This document shows, one piece after another, positions 36,704 to 49,500 of a stretch of 64,000 nt of DNA; position 1 is the stretch's first letter, and each line of letters begins with the position of its first letter. The stretch covers positions 321,496,250 through 321,560,249 of the forward strand of contig JAUPFV010000001.1 in NCBI GenBank assembly GCA_036936605.1, written 5' to 3'. The translations under genes were made by a program, and so were the position numbers. This DNA comes from Limnanthes douglasii subsp. nivea. Taxonomy: Eukaryota > Streptophyta > Magnoliopsida > Brassicales > Limnanthaceae. The notes below the pieces were generated by a model that saw only the letters and a list, made by a program, of their open reading frames with translations, was not told where the DNA came from and ran no database searches.

Positions 36704-37112
36704 TGGTGAGGTTTATTTTCGCGTGAGGGTAATTTTGTCTAGAGTTTTGTGGTATTTTGAAGGTGTTTAATGTTTGGATAGAGTGTAGAGGGAGAATTGA
36801 GCTGCCTGGTTGTATTTAATTTTCATTACCCTCATTTAATGCAGGTGGTTGGGTATTTATACCTTTATCTTTGGGCCACATGGGCTTTCTGGTTGTGTTA
36901 ATGGATTCGGTCGAGTTTAAAGATCCATTCGTTTTAAGTAAGCAAGTAATTAGCTTAGTCATGAAGTGATTAAGTTTTTAATATTTTAGTTCCGTTCGGA
37001 AAGTTTAGTGAGTGGAGGTTGTCCGAACTGCCCCTGTCTGGTTAGGTGGATGTTGTCCGAATTGCCCCTATCCGGTTCTCATAAAGAGTGGTGACAAAAT
37101 CTGGACTCATCA
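36704..37112 (-). repeat. 5' LTR (right copy)
   Basis: 409 bp, beginning TGATGAGTCC and ending CCTCACCA on the element strand; about 95-96 % identical to the left copy by eye. The promoter TATA-like AGGTATAAATACCC is at 36851-36864 on the minus strand. Confidence 0.93.
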
Positions 37113-37117
37113 GTACA
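37113..37117. repeat. Right target-site duplication GTACA
   Basis: Exact repeat of 26732-26736, directly after the CA end of the right LTR. Confidence 0.93.
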
Positions 37118-37328
37118 AAATTAGGTTTTTCGATTATGTTTTTAAAAGCATGATTTTAGGCTTCATTTGTTAGAGTTGTTTGTTACATGAAGAGTTGTCG
37201 ATTTGGCTTCAATTTTGTTGTAAATTGTGGTGTTTAGATAGATCTATGGTTTGACTGCAAGTGTTCGTCACATGCGATCGTGCTACCAGATTTGTTTTGG
37301 TCGCGCGAACTTACGACTAGGTGGGTAC

Positions 37329-37344
37329 TTGTCGCATGCGACAA
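37329..37344. repeat. 16-bp perfect palindrome
   Basis: TTGTCGCATGCGACAA equals its own reverse complement. Related words (CACATGCGATCG at 37269-37280, TCGCGCGA at 37301-37308) stand out from the AT-rich surroundings. The role is unknown; it could be a binding site or part of an old terminal repeat. Confidence 0.7.
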
Positions 37345-37546
37345 AGCCCATTCTAATCAAAAATAAATAAAAATCTAATTGGATAATAAATACAAAAGAG
37401 GAAACAAATAATTCTAATTAATAATTTTTAAATAAGAAATTAGTTTCTAAACTAAAAAAAGTAAGAGTTGATATTTAATAATAAATAACCAATATTGTTT
37501 CTTGACTCTAATAAATATCCAATAATTTCAAAGTTAAGTAATCGAT

Positions 37547-37920
37547 TATAATTAACATTTAAATATGGTAATAGATTTTATATTATACTATTAATCATTT
37601 AAAATCAATTTTTATAAAAAAAATATTTAAAAAAATCAAACGTTTAATTATTAATATTTAATGTTACCAATTATTATGGTAAGATATTTTTTTAATATTT
37701 TCGTATAACTTTTTTAACTACTTTTAAAGTTATTGAAAATTTCAAATTTACTTTGAAATATTGAAATTTTATGTTACCATAAAACATAAGTTTAAAATTT
37801 TAATTAATAGAAAATATTTAAAATGTATTATAAAAAATGATTTTAAATGATTAATAATATAAAATAAAATCTATTACCATATTTTAATGATAATTATCAC
37901 CCATTATTTAACATTAAAAT
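37547..37920. repeat. AT-rich inverted repeat (possible MITE)
   Basis: 37561-37616 is nearly the reverse complement of 37829-37884: AAATATGGTAATAGATTTTA on the left faces TAAAATCTATTACCATATTT on the right, and TTAATCATTTAAAATCA faces TGATTTTAAATGATTAA. Weaker pairing extends both ways. It is non-coding. No target duplication was found, so it may be a MITE or a local inverted duplication. Confidence 0.65.
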
Positions 37921-38372
37921 TTTAATTGACTTTAAACCTATTAAAATATCTAGTACATACACAACATAATTTTATATTTCAAAATTTAATTTTGAAATTT
38001 TAATTAATTTTTAACAGTAAATTAATTAATAAATATATATGAAGAATTTTATATTTCAAAATTATTCTGATATTTATTAGACATTGTGTAGGTTCTTTAA
38101 AATGGTAGAGAATCTTTTTTAATAAATAATCAAAACGGGTTTGCCATTTCACCAAGAATCTTTAATTTTGTCTTCTAGTGAATTGTGGTATAGTTAACAC
38201 AAAATAGAAAAACACAAAATTACTTCTCCTACCACCCTCTTATACTCAACAAAATCAAAAACTCCAGAAAAAATGCAAAAATTTCAAAAATCACAAGAAA
38301 ACTCCAAACCTCCGAAATCCAATAATTTTGTTTGTAAAAACCAAATCATCGAATGATAAATTTAAAAGGTGA

Positions 38373-38566
38373 GACTACTTTTCACGAAACCTACAAAAAA
38401 ATACATTTCCCGCCGGTGGGACTACTTTTCACCCGGCGGGGTAACAAATACACTTGCAAAAAAAACTCACTCCCCGCGGGTTGGACTACTTTTCACCCGG
38501 CGGGTAAAAACGAAACCTGAAAAAAACAAATTCCCCGCCGGTGGGACTACTTTTCACCCGGCAGGG
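38373..38566. repeat. GC-rich hairpin minisatellite, four copies
   Basis: The word GACTACTTTTCAC starts at 38373, 38420, 38484 and 38545 (spacing 47, 64, 61). Copies 2-4 are flanked by CCCGCCGG or CCCGCGGG on the left and CCCGG(C/T)GGG- or CCCGGCAGGG-type arms on the right, so each can fold as a GC stem with a loop of about 15 bases. Copy 1 has the word but lacks the arms. The plus frame across it (38369-38569) is open, but this follows from the repeat and is not good evidence for a protein. Confidence 0.75.
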
Positions 38567-38570
38567 TAAT

Positions 38571-40675
38571 CACGCACCAAAAAATTTCCACCATTGAAGG
38601 ACCTCGAACCGATTCCTAAATCTACCTTTAAAACACCGAATCAGCCACAACAAAACATTCCTAACATCACTATACTACTATAACCACCAATATAAACATG
38701 TATTTTACTATAAACTAGCACAAATCTAAAAAATAAAAAACCAACAAAAACAAGATTTAGAGATGTTAACTCTTCCTTTTCTCATTCTTGTTCTTGACTG
38801 AGTGTGAATCTAGTAGAGTTGTTGTGAAACGAGAAGAGAAGTCGAAGTTGGAGCTAATTTGAGTTTGATGTTTTGGAAGTTTGAAGAAGAAGAAGAGAAG
38901 AATGATAGGCCTGAATTGTGTTTTGGTTTTGGAGATGATTAGTTTTTAAGGTTAGAGCTTAGTGAAAATTGAGAGAATATTTTGGATAAAATAATATGAC
39001 TACTTAAAATTTGTGGAGGAATGGTTAAAATTTGTAAAGGAATGGTTAAAATTAGGGCTGCTTATCGAAATTACCACTAATTTAACCAAACCCAAAAAAA
39101 TATCCTAACATTAAACACTGGTAGAGGGGCAGACATAAAACTAGATAGCCGTGGCATGTCACGAAAAGGCCAAAGTAACATGTCTGGGGTTTGTTGGACC
39201 ACTCGACCGTCGAAGCAGTTTGATGACGTATTTGGAAAACAAAATTGAAAAGAGTGTACTACCACTCTGTCAACTGTCCAGTCCCACACCAGTACATGAA
39301 TGATGAACAAACAGGCCCAGCCCCAGCCCCCAGGCCACGACTAGAAAAATAAATTTTAAATTTCTACAATTGGATTTGGAAGGACAATGCTAACTATGTT
39401 CAAATTTTTTTTCTGGAAATAAGCAAATAAATTACTAATAAAAGTAGGTGAATGTGAATTAAAATTTATAATTGATGTATTTGATTTTGGTAAAAATAAA
39501 AACATCAACCATCGATGTATATGCGTGCATGAACACTGGAGGTCTCAAAATTAGTATTTGGTGAAAAGTAAGTGAAGTTTATTTTGAGATAAATATAAAT
39601 GGGACCAAATTTAATGAGATATATAAATAGTTAAACAATCCAGTCCTTGCTGGTCCTAATTTGCAGAACTCGATAACAGAAAAATAATAAAAGAATATTG
39701 ACATGTATACAGATACGGATTCTCATTACTATTAACTAGTGTGACAATTACGATAGAGATAAATAAACTAGTTCTTTTTATCAGATATATGGAAGAAAAT
39801 TAATTTTTTAATTTGATGCTTTTTATTATTATTAATTTTTATTAATATATCAAAAGAATTAAAATTTTAATTATATATTTAATTATTTTTAATATATTTT
39901 ATATCCGATAGAATTAGTCTAAATATTTAAATGTATGATATAATTTGACTATTCAAAATAAATATAGGGTTACACAGTTTTATTATTATTATTTCTAATA
40001 TACTACCTGTTTTTTATCATTGTTATTCCAAATTGGAGTAACATGATAAAAAAAAAAATTAGTGTAACATGATAAAAAAAATTAGTTTTGAGTGAATAAA
40101 AAATTGTATTTTCGTTAATATGATTGGTTTTTGTTAATCAAAATATTTAAAAAGACGTTTTATTACAGTTATTACTAATCAAAATATATGTTATATAGTT
40201 GTAATATTGAACCATTTTTAATCATAACACCAAGTCAGTAATATGTTTGAAGCACAAGATTATTCTTTTTATTATCACTATAATTTTATAGTTAAATATA
40301 ACTAAGGTCTCGAGCTAAAGAAGTGAAGGGAGAATTGACAAAGTTTAGGTTGGCCGAAAAGATGAAAGAATAAAGCGAGAGCAATTGTATGTAAGCTTGA
40401 TTTAGGCTAAACAATAAATAAATATGGGTTAATTATGTTAAGGATACTTCAGAATTTTTCAAAATTTGGTATTTGATAAAGATGAAATTTAATATGACTA
40501 TTTATTAGGATTTGAGTTTAAAAATAGGGGCTGATTTGAAATTCTAACGATTATATACACTTTTAAGAATTATGAAAGTTTTATATACAACTTTTGAAAT
40601 TATGAAAGTTTTATATATATTTTTAAGATTTTTCAAAATTTTGGTGTATATTGTAAGAACTTATACATAAACAAT
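38571..40675. other. AT-rich spacer
   Basis: A GAAGAAGAAGAAGAG run (about 38884-38898) and a short direct repeat, GGAATGGTTAAAATT (near 39017 and 39039), are the only structures noted. Frames at 39077-39310 (minus) have no recognisable domain. Small A-rich direct repeats occur near 40035-40085 and 40570-40620. Confidence 0.4.
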
Positions 40676-40679
40676 TTGT

Positions 40680-43600
40680 TTCATATAAACAAGGTTCCTA
40701 ATATGTTAATCATTATCGACATAATAAACTTTACCGAAATATTGATCAAGCTTATCGGGTGGAACTGAACGACTCTCTCCGAGCCAGCAATTTTAGGAAT
40801 TAGATAAACACTCACACTTAAGATGAGTAGAGATATTTCCTTTTACAATCGCGTTACAAACCATCTCATAAACAATCGAGCTAACCGTCTTTAAATATTT
40901 ATGATAAAATAACATTGACATACCACGTGATCTTAAAATTTTCGATGGGTTGGGAACACGATCTCTCGAATATCCTCATTTGAAAACTCCTCTCTTAGAG
41001 TACCTGATTCCACTTTCCCGAGACGAAAGATATACAAAAGGGAAAATAAACCAATAAAGTTGATATTTGTGGAATACAATTGCTCAAAAAACGATATAAC
41101 CAACCTTTGAATATCGGGAAGATACAGAATCCATTCATCCGATTATTTCTCAAACCTATAGTTTTCAGCGTTTTTTTCATATGGTCGAGAGGTGGTAAAA
41201 TCATTTGTTACGCTCACTCGACATTATCCATATTTTTTGAAGGTTGAAACCGCAAAATCTTCTTCTTTTCTAGAAAAATTAGATATTTATCCCTTAGCTT
41301 CTTTCTAAGTCTGAAAATGGAAGAATTGCACAAACTTTTAAACGGGAGTTGAATTCCCCGAAATATTGCAAGAAGTAATCTCTTACACCGATGAACATTA
41401 ACAAATACATCATCTTTCCATAATCAAATATGAACTTGAATGAAAGATATACTTTCTCATAAGCGTGACTTAGAAGTGTCCCATTTATCATGAAATAAAA
41501 TCCAAAAATTTATTGTTTAAACACCGATTTGACTCAAATTTAAAGCGTTTAAGAATTTATAATGGAGTATTAACTCCTATAATCTTTATTATTATAGAAG
41601 TATTGTTATCAAAATTAATATCTCTCGCATGCGAAAATAAAGTGTGCAACATCATATTTACATACGCTCCATCCAGATACCTCATTATCCGTTGACCCAA
41701 ATTCTAAGAGTCATACAATGTAAACATTGGTCCTTTGAAACCCAAAACAATCAATCCACACTCCTAGCATCATTCTTCGAGCCTTTTGCTTATACTAAAA
41801 ATAATAAGGGCCCCTCATTTCTTATCATTTTCATTTCCCACTTGATTTTAGTCACCCACCACAATCTATGAAGTTTGGAAATGTTGAAAAATGACCATAA
41901 GTGCCTCTCACAATTCCTCACGTTTAGTGGTTTGATCCTAAAATAAACTACTGAGAAAATCTATAATTCAAACCCCTGCTTCAAAACTTCAATATTGATG
42001 ACTTGTTTAACGGTAGATAAAATCCAGATATCAATGTTTGAGTCATCCAAAATAAGCTCAATTCCACCTTTAAATGTTTTCGCCTCTACCTTTGTTGAGT
42101 ATGTATTATCCAAAATATGGACTATCTCACTAGCCTTGTGATCACTTACTTTTGAATCAACTATAATAGTTAACCATACACAATGTACCCATATAATCTA
42201 TCGAATTATACGTTGAAACTTATCAATCATTTCCCTATAACAATTCCAAACTAATATATTTAATTGGTGAGTGGTTGAATCTCACCCAACAACATTTCTA
42301 TTTAGCATACATATAATAAAAGTATGACTTACAAAACAAAAATATATGGTCCTTACATTTCTACTACCATGTTTAAAGAACCATAAATAATGACTTGCTT
42401 ATGACTCTTCTACGATCTATTTTCTCTGGCGATTCCGGAACCATACTCATCATCAAGTTAAAATGTTGAACATAAGCAATCTTCAAATCCGTTAAACCTC
42501 TAATATTTAATCGTTGGTTTTGAGTCTAATTTTGAAATATACATAACCGACAACACCCTTCCACTTTGGACCGTGCAATCACAATGCTCATATTGGACTC
42601 TTCTAGAGGCGTCACTCCATTGGGCCTCATAAGACTTGTTAATTTATATTTTTTATTGATAACTTTATTATTGCTACTGAACAAAGCACTTGTTACTTTT
42701 TTCTCAATCTATGTGGATCTACCCATACCATAATGCGCATCTAAATTTATTACTTATATCCCTTGTATTGAGCTTGCTCTTTCCAAATTACTCATTTCCG
42801 CCATTGGCATACATGAAGTTTCCCCCACGTGACCAACTCTCATTTATGCACAAATATTTCCCAAACTTTATTTTACCCAATTATATGATTTTGTTTGTAA
42901 AGATGTCCTTCTATAACTATAACCACCAGCGGGTGTTTTGTTGTTAAAATCTTTGATCTTTCAAATTCAGTCATTGTGGTTACCTTGCGACCCGAGTTCT
43001 CTTCATTTGTTTTAGTGTTTTTTTCCCATTAGATCTGTTATGTTTCTCATTCAATCACTTATCAGTATTAACTCATATCACAAACCCATATTCTATGTTA
43101 ATATGCCCGTCGATATGTAACACCCAAAACAGTGAGTTAGTCTTTCTTACTTCCCTATTTTGATCGTCACTCGAACTAAATTAATTTGAAAACTTTACAT
43201 TGGGACGATAAACCACATTTCGCTTAGCCATCATCCAATCTCCAAAAGAGAGGATCCTCATTCATCATCTAAATATCTCTATTCACCATGTCCACGACAC
43301 GTTTACATCTATCCACCTCTATAGTAGTATTATTTTGACGATGTCCATTCAAAGGATAATTTTTTTATGACAAACAATTACTACACTCAAAACAAATCAT
43401 GTGTAATCTTTCATATTTAACATTACATGTGTCCCTTCTACTGTGGAATTTTGGAACTAATGTCTTATCCAAATCAATATCCACCGCTATTCTTGCGTAG
43501 TTTGATCGTTTCCTCATATTAGTTGGTGGGTCAATTCTAACTGTTTTTCAATCAAATCGCACATCTTCCTCAAAATACATGAGGTATACTTTTTATCATG

Positions 43601-43880
43601 ATATTAAAAATCATCTCCAAGATGTTGTAGTTGTAAAATGGTCCACTTGAGGAGTGAAATATGAAATTCGTTCATGAAATATTATATAATGATCAAGTAT
43701 CATCCACAACCCACTCGGTAATACAAAATTTTCTACAATAAAAAGTTTAATCATAAAATATTTGTGTCCAACGTCCAAAACTTCAAACATTCCTTTAGGA
43801 CTCCAAATTTGTTTCAAATTAGAAGTTAAATAATTATATCCAACAACCCAACAACCCGAGTACCGTTATATTCCTTCACA
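40680..43880 (-). pseudogene. L1-like LINE: DUF4283/CCHC ORF, endonuclease and start of reverse transcriptase, decayed
   Basis: On the minus strand the ORF1 part (43830-43610) reads KQIWSPKGMFEVLDVGHKYF, ENFVLPSGLWMILDHYIIF and RISYFTPQ, the DUF4283 pattern. A degraded zinc-knuckle block follows, VKYERLHMICFECSN (near 43430-43370), then FGDWMMAKR at about 43235. The endonuclease (EEP) part is visible at 41770-41590: ECGLIVLGFKGPMFTLYDS, LGQRIMRYLDGAYVNMM and FSHARDINFDNNTS, matching the GF-x-GP-x-FTW and RLDR-type blocks of plant LINE endonucleases. The start of RT is at about 40800-40690: KIAGSERVVQFHPISLINIS, the LIPK..RPISL block. Sequence then becomes AT-rich filler, so the RT core is missing. 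Stops are frequent throughout, and target duplications or a poly(A) tail were not found. This is an old LINE relic lacking its 3' half. Confidence 0.72.
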
Positions 43881-44524
43881 ATTCAATTTCCTTAATTATT
43901 TCATCGCACTACTTGGAAAATGTCACATTCCTCAATAAACACGCCATCCTCTATTTTCAAGATAAAATTTATTTTATTAAAATTTTATTTCTTAACTTTT
44001 ATATTATTTTGATCAACAATCGTGAAATGACAAAATTATTATTTGTGAGGATCGTGTATCAGCCATATGTCTTCTTTGGTGGGTTCACCAACAATTTATG
44101 ATGGTATGCAATTAAGGACTGCATCTGGAGAATAATTCATGGAATTTATTTTACCATATCAACATTAATATTGACAATTTTAAGATGTTGTATACAATTT
44201 CCATGATAAATGTACTAATTTGAATGACGTAGTTGTTTTGTATTAACAAATTGAATTATAAAAAACTACCACAAATGCAACTATCACTCATTTGAATATA
44301 AAGCAATTTTAAAATACTCAATATTTTTAAAACATAAAAAAAACTAATAATTTGAAGAAAACAAACAAATAAATATACATATTATTAATTTATATATTAA
44401 TTTAGATCATCGATGTAATCATGATAAAAGAATAAAAAAATATTGGATAAATCCTATTAATAAAACTAAATAAAAATTATATAAACCCTAACATAGTTTA
44501 GAAAAAGAACTGAAACCCATATTA

Positions 44525-44556
<32 letters not shown>

Positions 44557-45909
44557 AAATTAATTATATTATTTATGTATTATCAATTAAAATTAATCGA
44601 TTTATATGTAATAATTTTTAGCATTTACAAATTTTATTATATTATAAAATTTTGTCATGTGATGTTTTACTTTTATAAAAGAATTTAATCACAAACTCGA
44701 TTATCCATGAATTTTAACATTTTAATTGCAACTTATTTCAACGTAAGTTGCATATTCGACAAAAATTAATTAAGTTTTTTGTAACAATAATATGTTCGAC
44801 TGGCTGATGGTTAATTTAAAAAATTATAGTTATAAGCAATTTAGTATTTTTAAACTATTTAATTACACTCATACTTTTTAGTCATTTTATAATAGTACAG
44901 GGTAAGATATTTACATGATAATATCATTTTTTAAATTTTAAAATTATATTTTACACTTGATGATATTTTGATATTTTTTTATTCGTTGCTTTAATGATCT
45001 TAATTGATGAATCTTCTAAAAGATGACCACCAATCTTCATAATATTGGATTCTGAATGATGAATCAAATTATTATTTTTTAGTTTTTGTGGTTTTATTTA
45101 TTTATATTTTCTATTGTTGGCACAAAAGCGTTGTTTTTCTAATTTATAAAACCATTACAACCAAAACTCGTAACTTATTAAAATTCTAAATTAAATTTTT
45201 TATTATTTGATTTTAAAAACACGCACATACATACATACATACATATATATATATATACATACATATATGTGTATAGAATTTGAATTTAAATCCAAACTAT
45301 AATCTAAATGAAAGTCAAACATTAATAAATTGTCACTCTCATATACCATACTCTCTAATTTATTTGTTCTTATATAATAATTCATAAAAAAATTGTTTTG
45401 CTTAAGTTGTTTATTTATGAATCCAATCATTCACATTATTCATAATAAATATCGTATTTATATAATTACATTCATGATACACATTTCATCTATTATTTTA
45501 TAATTTTATATAAGATTAATTTTTGGACTAATACCGACGATAGTTAAATGTATCGATAAAAATATGAGAGCCAATTTTAATAGAGAGATTTTAATAATCT
45601 CTCACTTGGATCATCACATGCTACTATAGGACGCATCCATCAAATGAACGTTCTTAATTTATATCATCATATAGATAAACTTAATAATCTCGTACATGAC
45701 CATTAACGAGATAGGATTGAAATCATCTTCAATGTATTAAATTTCGTAAATGAATATATCAATAATCACGACATTGCAATTGTCAACTACGTGAATTTAT
45801 CATGATGCATAACATAAGAATAATATAGGATGTACTCCTACATATTTATTCTTAATTAGTCCTACCAAATTGCACATCTACGTATAATAGAATGCGAATA
45901 TAAAAAAGT

Positions 45910-45952
<43 letters not shown>

Positions 45953-46490
45953 GAACTTCATTGTACGATATTAGAATACAAGCATAACTATTGATCCTAT
46001 ATATATATAACACTGGTGTGATCAATAAATTCATAGGTATTAATGATTTAGTAAGAGAATATGTTAACAATAAGTTTGTCCTTATGTGCTATATACTGAT
46101 TTGACGACTCTAAACTGCTTATTTTAAAAGATAAGAACTTGTTATCTACATGTTTGAACTTAACCGAACTCATGTTACTATTTAAATACTGAACCGTTGA
46201 ATTGTTATCATAACATAATCGAATAATTCTATTTATCCCTTCCACGATTCACAATCTTTATGACAAAATTTCACAGCCAAAATGCATGATCGGATGCCTC
46301 AATACGAGAAACAAATTTATATCCATAGTGGAAGATGAAATACGTGTTTGTTTTTCACCCTTCCATGATATTGAACCTCTCGCAAAAATTATTATTGATC
46401 ACAAAAAAGCAAGAAGGAAACCTCGAACGATCATCCGAACCAAAATCCTTCCATCACCAAGAAAATATAAGCTACCTTATATAGCATCAG
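43881..46490. other. AT-rich spacer with microsatellites
   Basis: It holds (AT)n at 44525-44549, an (ATAC)/(AT) compound repeat at 45226-45271 and (AT)n at 45913-45948. A stretch at 45530-45760 (ATCTCTCACTTGGATCATCA and following) looks like the LTR of plant copia elements and might be the 3' LTR of the copia remnant to the right, but a matching 5' copy was not found. Confidence 0.45.
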
Positions 46491-46494
46491 TGAT

Positions 46495-46548
46495 GGGCTT
46501 GTTGGGTCTGTTGGGCATGTTAGTCTTGTTGAGTCTGTTAGGCCTGTT
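46495..46548. repeat. 9-bp minisatellite, six copies
   Basis: Units GGGCTTGTT, GGGTCTGTT, GGGCATGTT, AGTCTTGTT, GAGTCTGTT and AGGCCTGTT follow without gaps. In the plus frame they read as a Leu/Gly string, a by-product of the repeat. Confidence 0.85.
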
Positions 46549-49500
46549 AGCCTAGATAATTAGTCCACCGATTTGACTCGCGGGTCGAATAAATTATACC
46601 ATCATTAAATATGATACATGAGCTTGAACGACGAGATTCCTCACATTTGGTAAAATCTGTATCGAAATACCATACAATCTTTAATTTATCCAGCATCTTA
46701 TATGTTAACATGTGATGTTTTGTTTGTTGCAAATACCAAAGAACTCTTTTAATTGTCTTCTGATATCTCATCCATGGATTACGCATATATTTATTTAATA
46801 CACCAACAAAAAAACAATATATAGTCGTGCACAAAGTTGAGCATATATTAGACTTCCAACAGACGAAACATACATAACATTTTGCATTTAATCAATCTCT
46901 AGTTTCGTCTTTAGACATTGGTTAAGGCTACACTTTTCACCTTTTAAGATATGAGTTTCATTTCTTTTGTTGTTTTTCATCCCATAACGATGTAACCTAC
47001 TCTCAATATATGCATTTTATGATAAACTCAAAATTTTACGGGATTGATTCCTAACAACTTGAATTCCTAACACAAAAGATGCATAACCTAGATCTTTCAT
47101 CTTGAATATGTGTGAAATAAATTAATTGGTCGCGTGTAAAAAATATGTATTGTTTGTAGTCATGTCATCATCATACATCACTAAAAATATGAATTTAGTC
47201 CCAATGAACTTTTGATAGACATAATCCTCAAGTGAATTTATCTCAGAACCAAGTGAGATAATAACTTGGAGAAATTTATGGTACCATTGTCTAGAAGTTT
47301 TCTTAAGTCAGTAAATAAATTTCTTTAGTTTGCATACCATCGAATTTGGATAACCATAGAACTAGCATTCAGGTTTCACCATATAGATTGTTTCCCCCAT
47401 GTCTCTATTAAAAAATGGTATTTATATTAATTTTATGGATTTTAAGATCAAAATATGCAACTAATGCCATGATTATCTTCGATGAAACCAAACAAAATAT
47501 TTCTGTAAAGTCAATCCCTTAACGTTGAGTAAAACTCTTAGCCATAAGTTGTGCTTTATGCATTTCCATATTACCTTGAGAATCTGTTTGGTTTTAACAA
47601 TTCATTTACAACCAATCAACTTCTTTCTTTTAGGTAATAGAACAAGCTCTCATACCGTTTTATCTTGCATTGATTTTAAATCTTAGTTCATTGCGTTAAT
47701 ATACAACTTAGAATCATAAATTTTCATGACTTCAAAACATTTAAAGCGTAATTTTATATTGTACCATAAAATTCCTCATGTTATTAAAGATACACTATAT
47801 AGTCCAAATATATAATTCTCTTTCTCTCTCTAATGGATCTCCACAAAGACATAATTTCTTCATTTTGTACTTGAACTTCTTGTCCAGGTGAAGTTTGAAA
47901 TTCTTAAAAAACTTCATTTTTGTTCATGAACCACTTCATTTTGGACAATATCTACAAGTGGAAAACCAATATCTATAGTTTAACAAATCTAAAATGGTGA
48001 TTGGCCTCCTAAATACCAAATCATCATTCAATACCATATTACCATAATTACAACCTTCATAAATCTTTACCGATTCTTCCTCAAAATAAATGTTTGTTAC
48101 TAAGTTCTCCCTCCTAAACTTTAAATACTCAAAGAATTCTATTGTTCCCATTTAAAAAATGTTCTTATTGAAATGATCATGAAAGTTACTCTTATTGTGG
48201 TCATGATATCTAATGATATAACTACTAACAATTTCGGAGTCCAATTTCTATTCATTCGGCCTATAAGGCTTCGCTTCAGTTGGACAATCAAAAATATGCA
48301 AATGATTTAAACTAGGTTTGTGCATAGTCTAAGGTTCATACGGTGCTTTATTAGTTGTTTTGTTGGAACTCTATTAAGAATGTAGGTGGCACATTTTATT
48401 GTTTCTCCTCATAATGATATATGTAATTTGAGGGACCATCTCTCACTCTTCTAGAAACTTTGCAAATGGCCCATACTTTTGTTCACCCCAACTGTAGTAT
48501 CTCTCATATTATTTACCACCACGGTATGATCTGATGTACTTAATATCTCGACCAAACTATTTCAACGTTGATTTTAAAGAATTTGAACTTGTCAATAACT
48601 TCTTATTTTTTGTGAATAAAATATAGAAGCCCGTTACAGAAAAATATTCAATGAACGATAAAAAATATTGTAAGTCGTTCCATAATGTTGTATAAAATGG
48701 TCCATAAATATCAGTATGTGTCAAGTTAAAAACCATTTTTTCTCTATACGCATCTAATATGTTCACCGTAGTTTGTTTTTATTTTATATATTCAATGCAA
48801 ATATCAAAGTATGAAAAATACAGGAGACTTAATAAACCTTACATAACAAGTTATTCAATTATATTTACATAAACATGACATAATCGATTATACCAAAGTT
48901 TTACTGAATTTTAGGTTTTACAATTTAGTTTTCCGCTTATATGTATATTCATTACTTTTTATGATCTTTTATAGTATCTAAAAATAAAAATTATCATTCA
49001 CTAATAATTTTGAGATCCAATATAATCATCATGTAAATAAAAGACATAAACCACCATTAATAAATAGACAACAATATCCAAATTTGTCTAACAATAAAAA
49101 TAAATCAAATTCATTATGAAAAAGGTATATATAATATGTCTTTTAAATACATAAAATATCCACTATACAATAATAAAGGAGCATCACAAATAGCTTGAAC
49201 CAAACATGAATTACCATCAGCTCTATTGATAGATATTTCACTATCACTTATGATTCGTTTCTCATCGTACCCTGTAAAGATATACAAACATGAGTGGTTG
49301 TAGCCGTATCAACCCACAAAGTATTTTTCGGCAATGAAACTATATTGATCTCTGAACAAACCATAGAAGTGAGAGTACCTTTAGCATTCAACTCTAATTT
49401 TCATAGTCTTTCTTATAATGCCCAATTTCTTACAATAGAAACGACATCATTTATTGGGCGAACCTTTATGCTTCTTCGTTCTAAAATCGAATATTTATGC

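Larger units (their letters stand above)
26737..37112 (-). mobile_element. Tat-lineage Ty3/gypsy LTR retrotransposon, structurally complete, 10,376 bp
   Basis: The element has two 409-bp LTRs, a GTACA target duplication, a primer-binding site next to the right LTR and a purine tract next to the left LTR, so it reads right to left. Minus-strand order is gag (36675-35241), CCHC-like knuckle, protease, RT, RNase H, a second RNase H and integrase (to 30996). Ty3 order with integrase last, plus the second RNase H, is the hallmark of the Tat clade (Tat, Retand, Ogre, Grande and relatives). An extra 976-codon frame lies in antisense between pol and the 3' LTR, also known from Tat elements. Gag-pol has at least nine stops and several frameshifts, so the copy is not autonomous. 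My hand comparison of the LTRs gives about 18 substitutions and two 1-bp indels over 409 bp. Confidence 0.93.

Noticed and set aside
38369..38569. 66-residue protein from the hairpin repeat
   Set aside because: The frame is open only because the repeat unit lacks stops in that phase; the stem arms explain the Pro/Gly pattern.
39077..39310. 77-residue minus-strand frame
   Set aside because: No domain, no promoter and no similarity that I recognise; length is within chance for a more GC-rich patch.
45913..45948. Long (AT)n tract as origin or matrix-attachment site
   Set aside because: Simple microsatellites of this kind occur several times in the window and nothing else supports a special role.
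46286..46555. 89-residue plus-strand frame ending in a Leu-rich string
   Set aside because: The Leu/Gly string is the 9-bp minisatellite read in frame; the rest has no recognisable motif.
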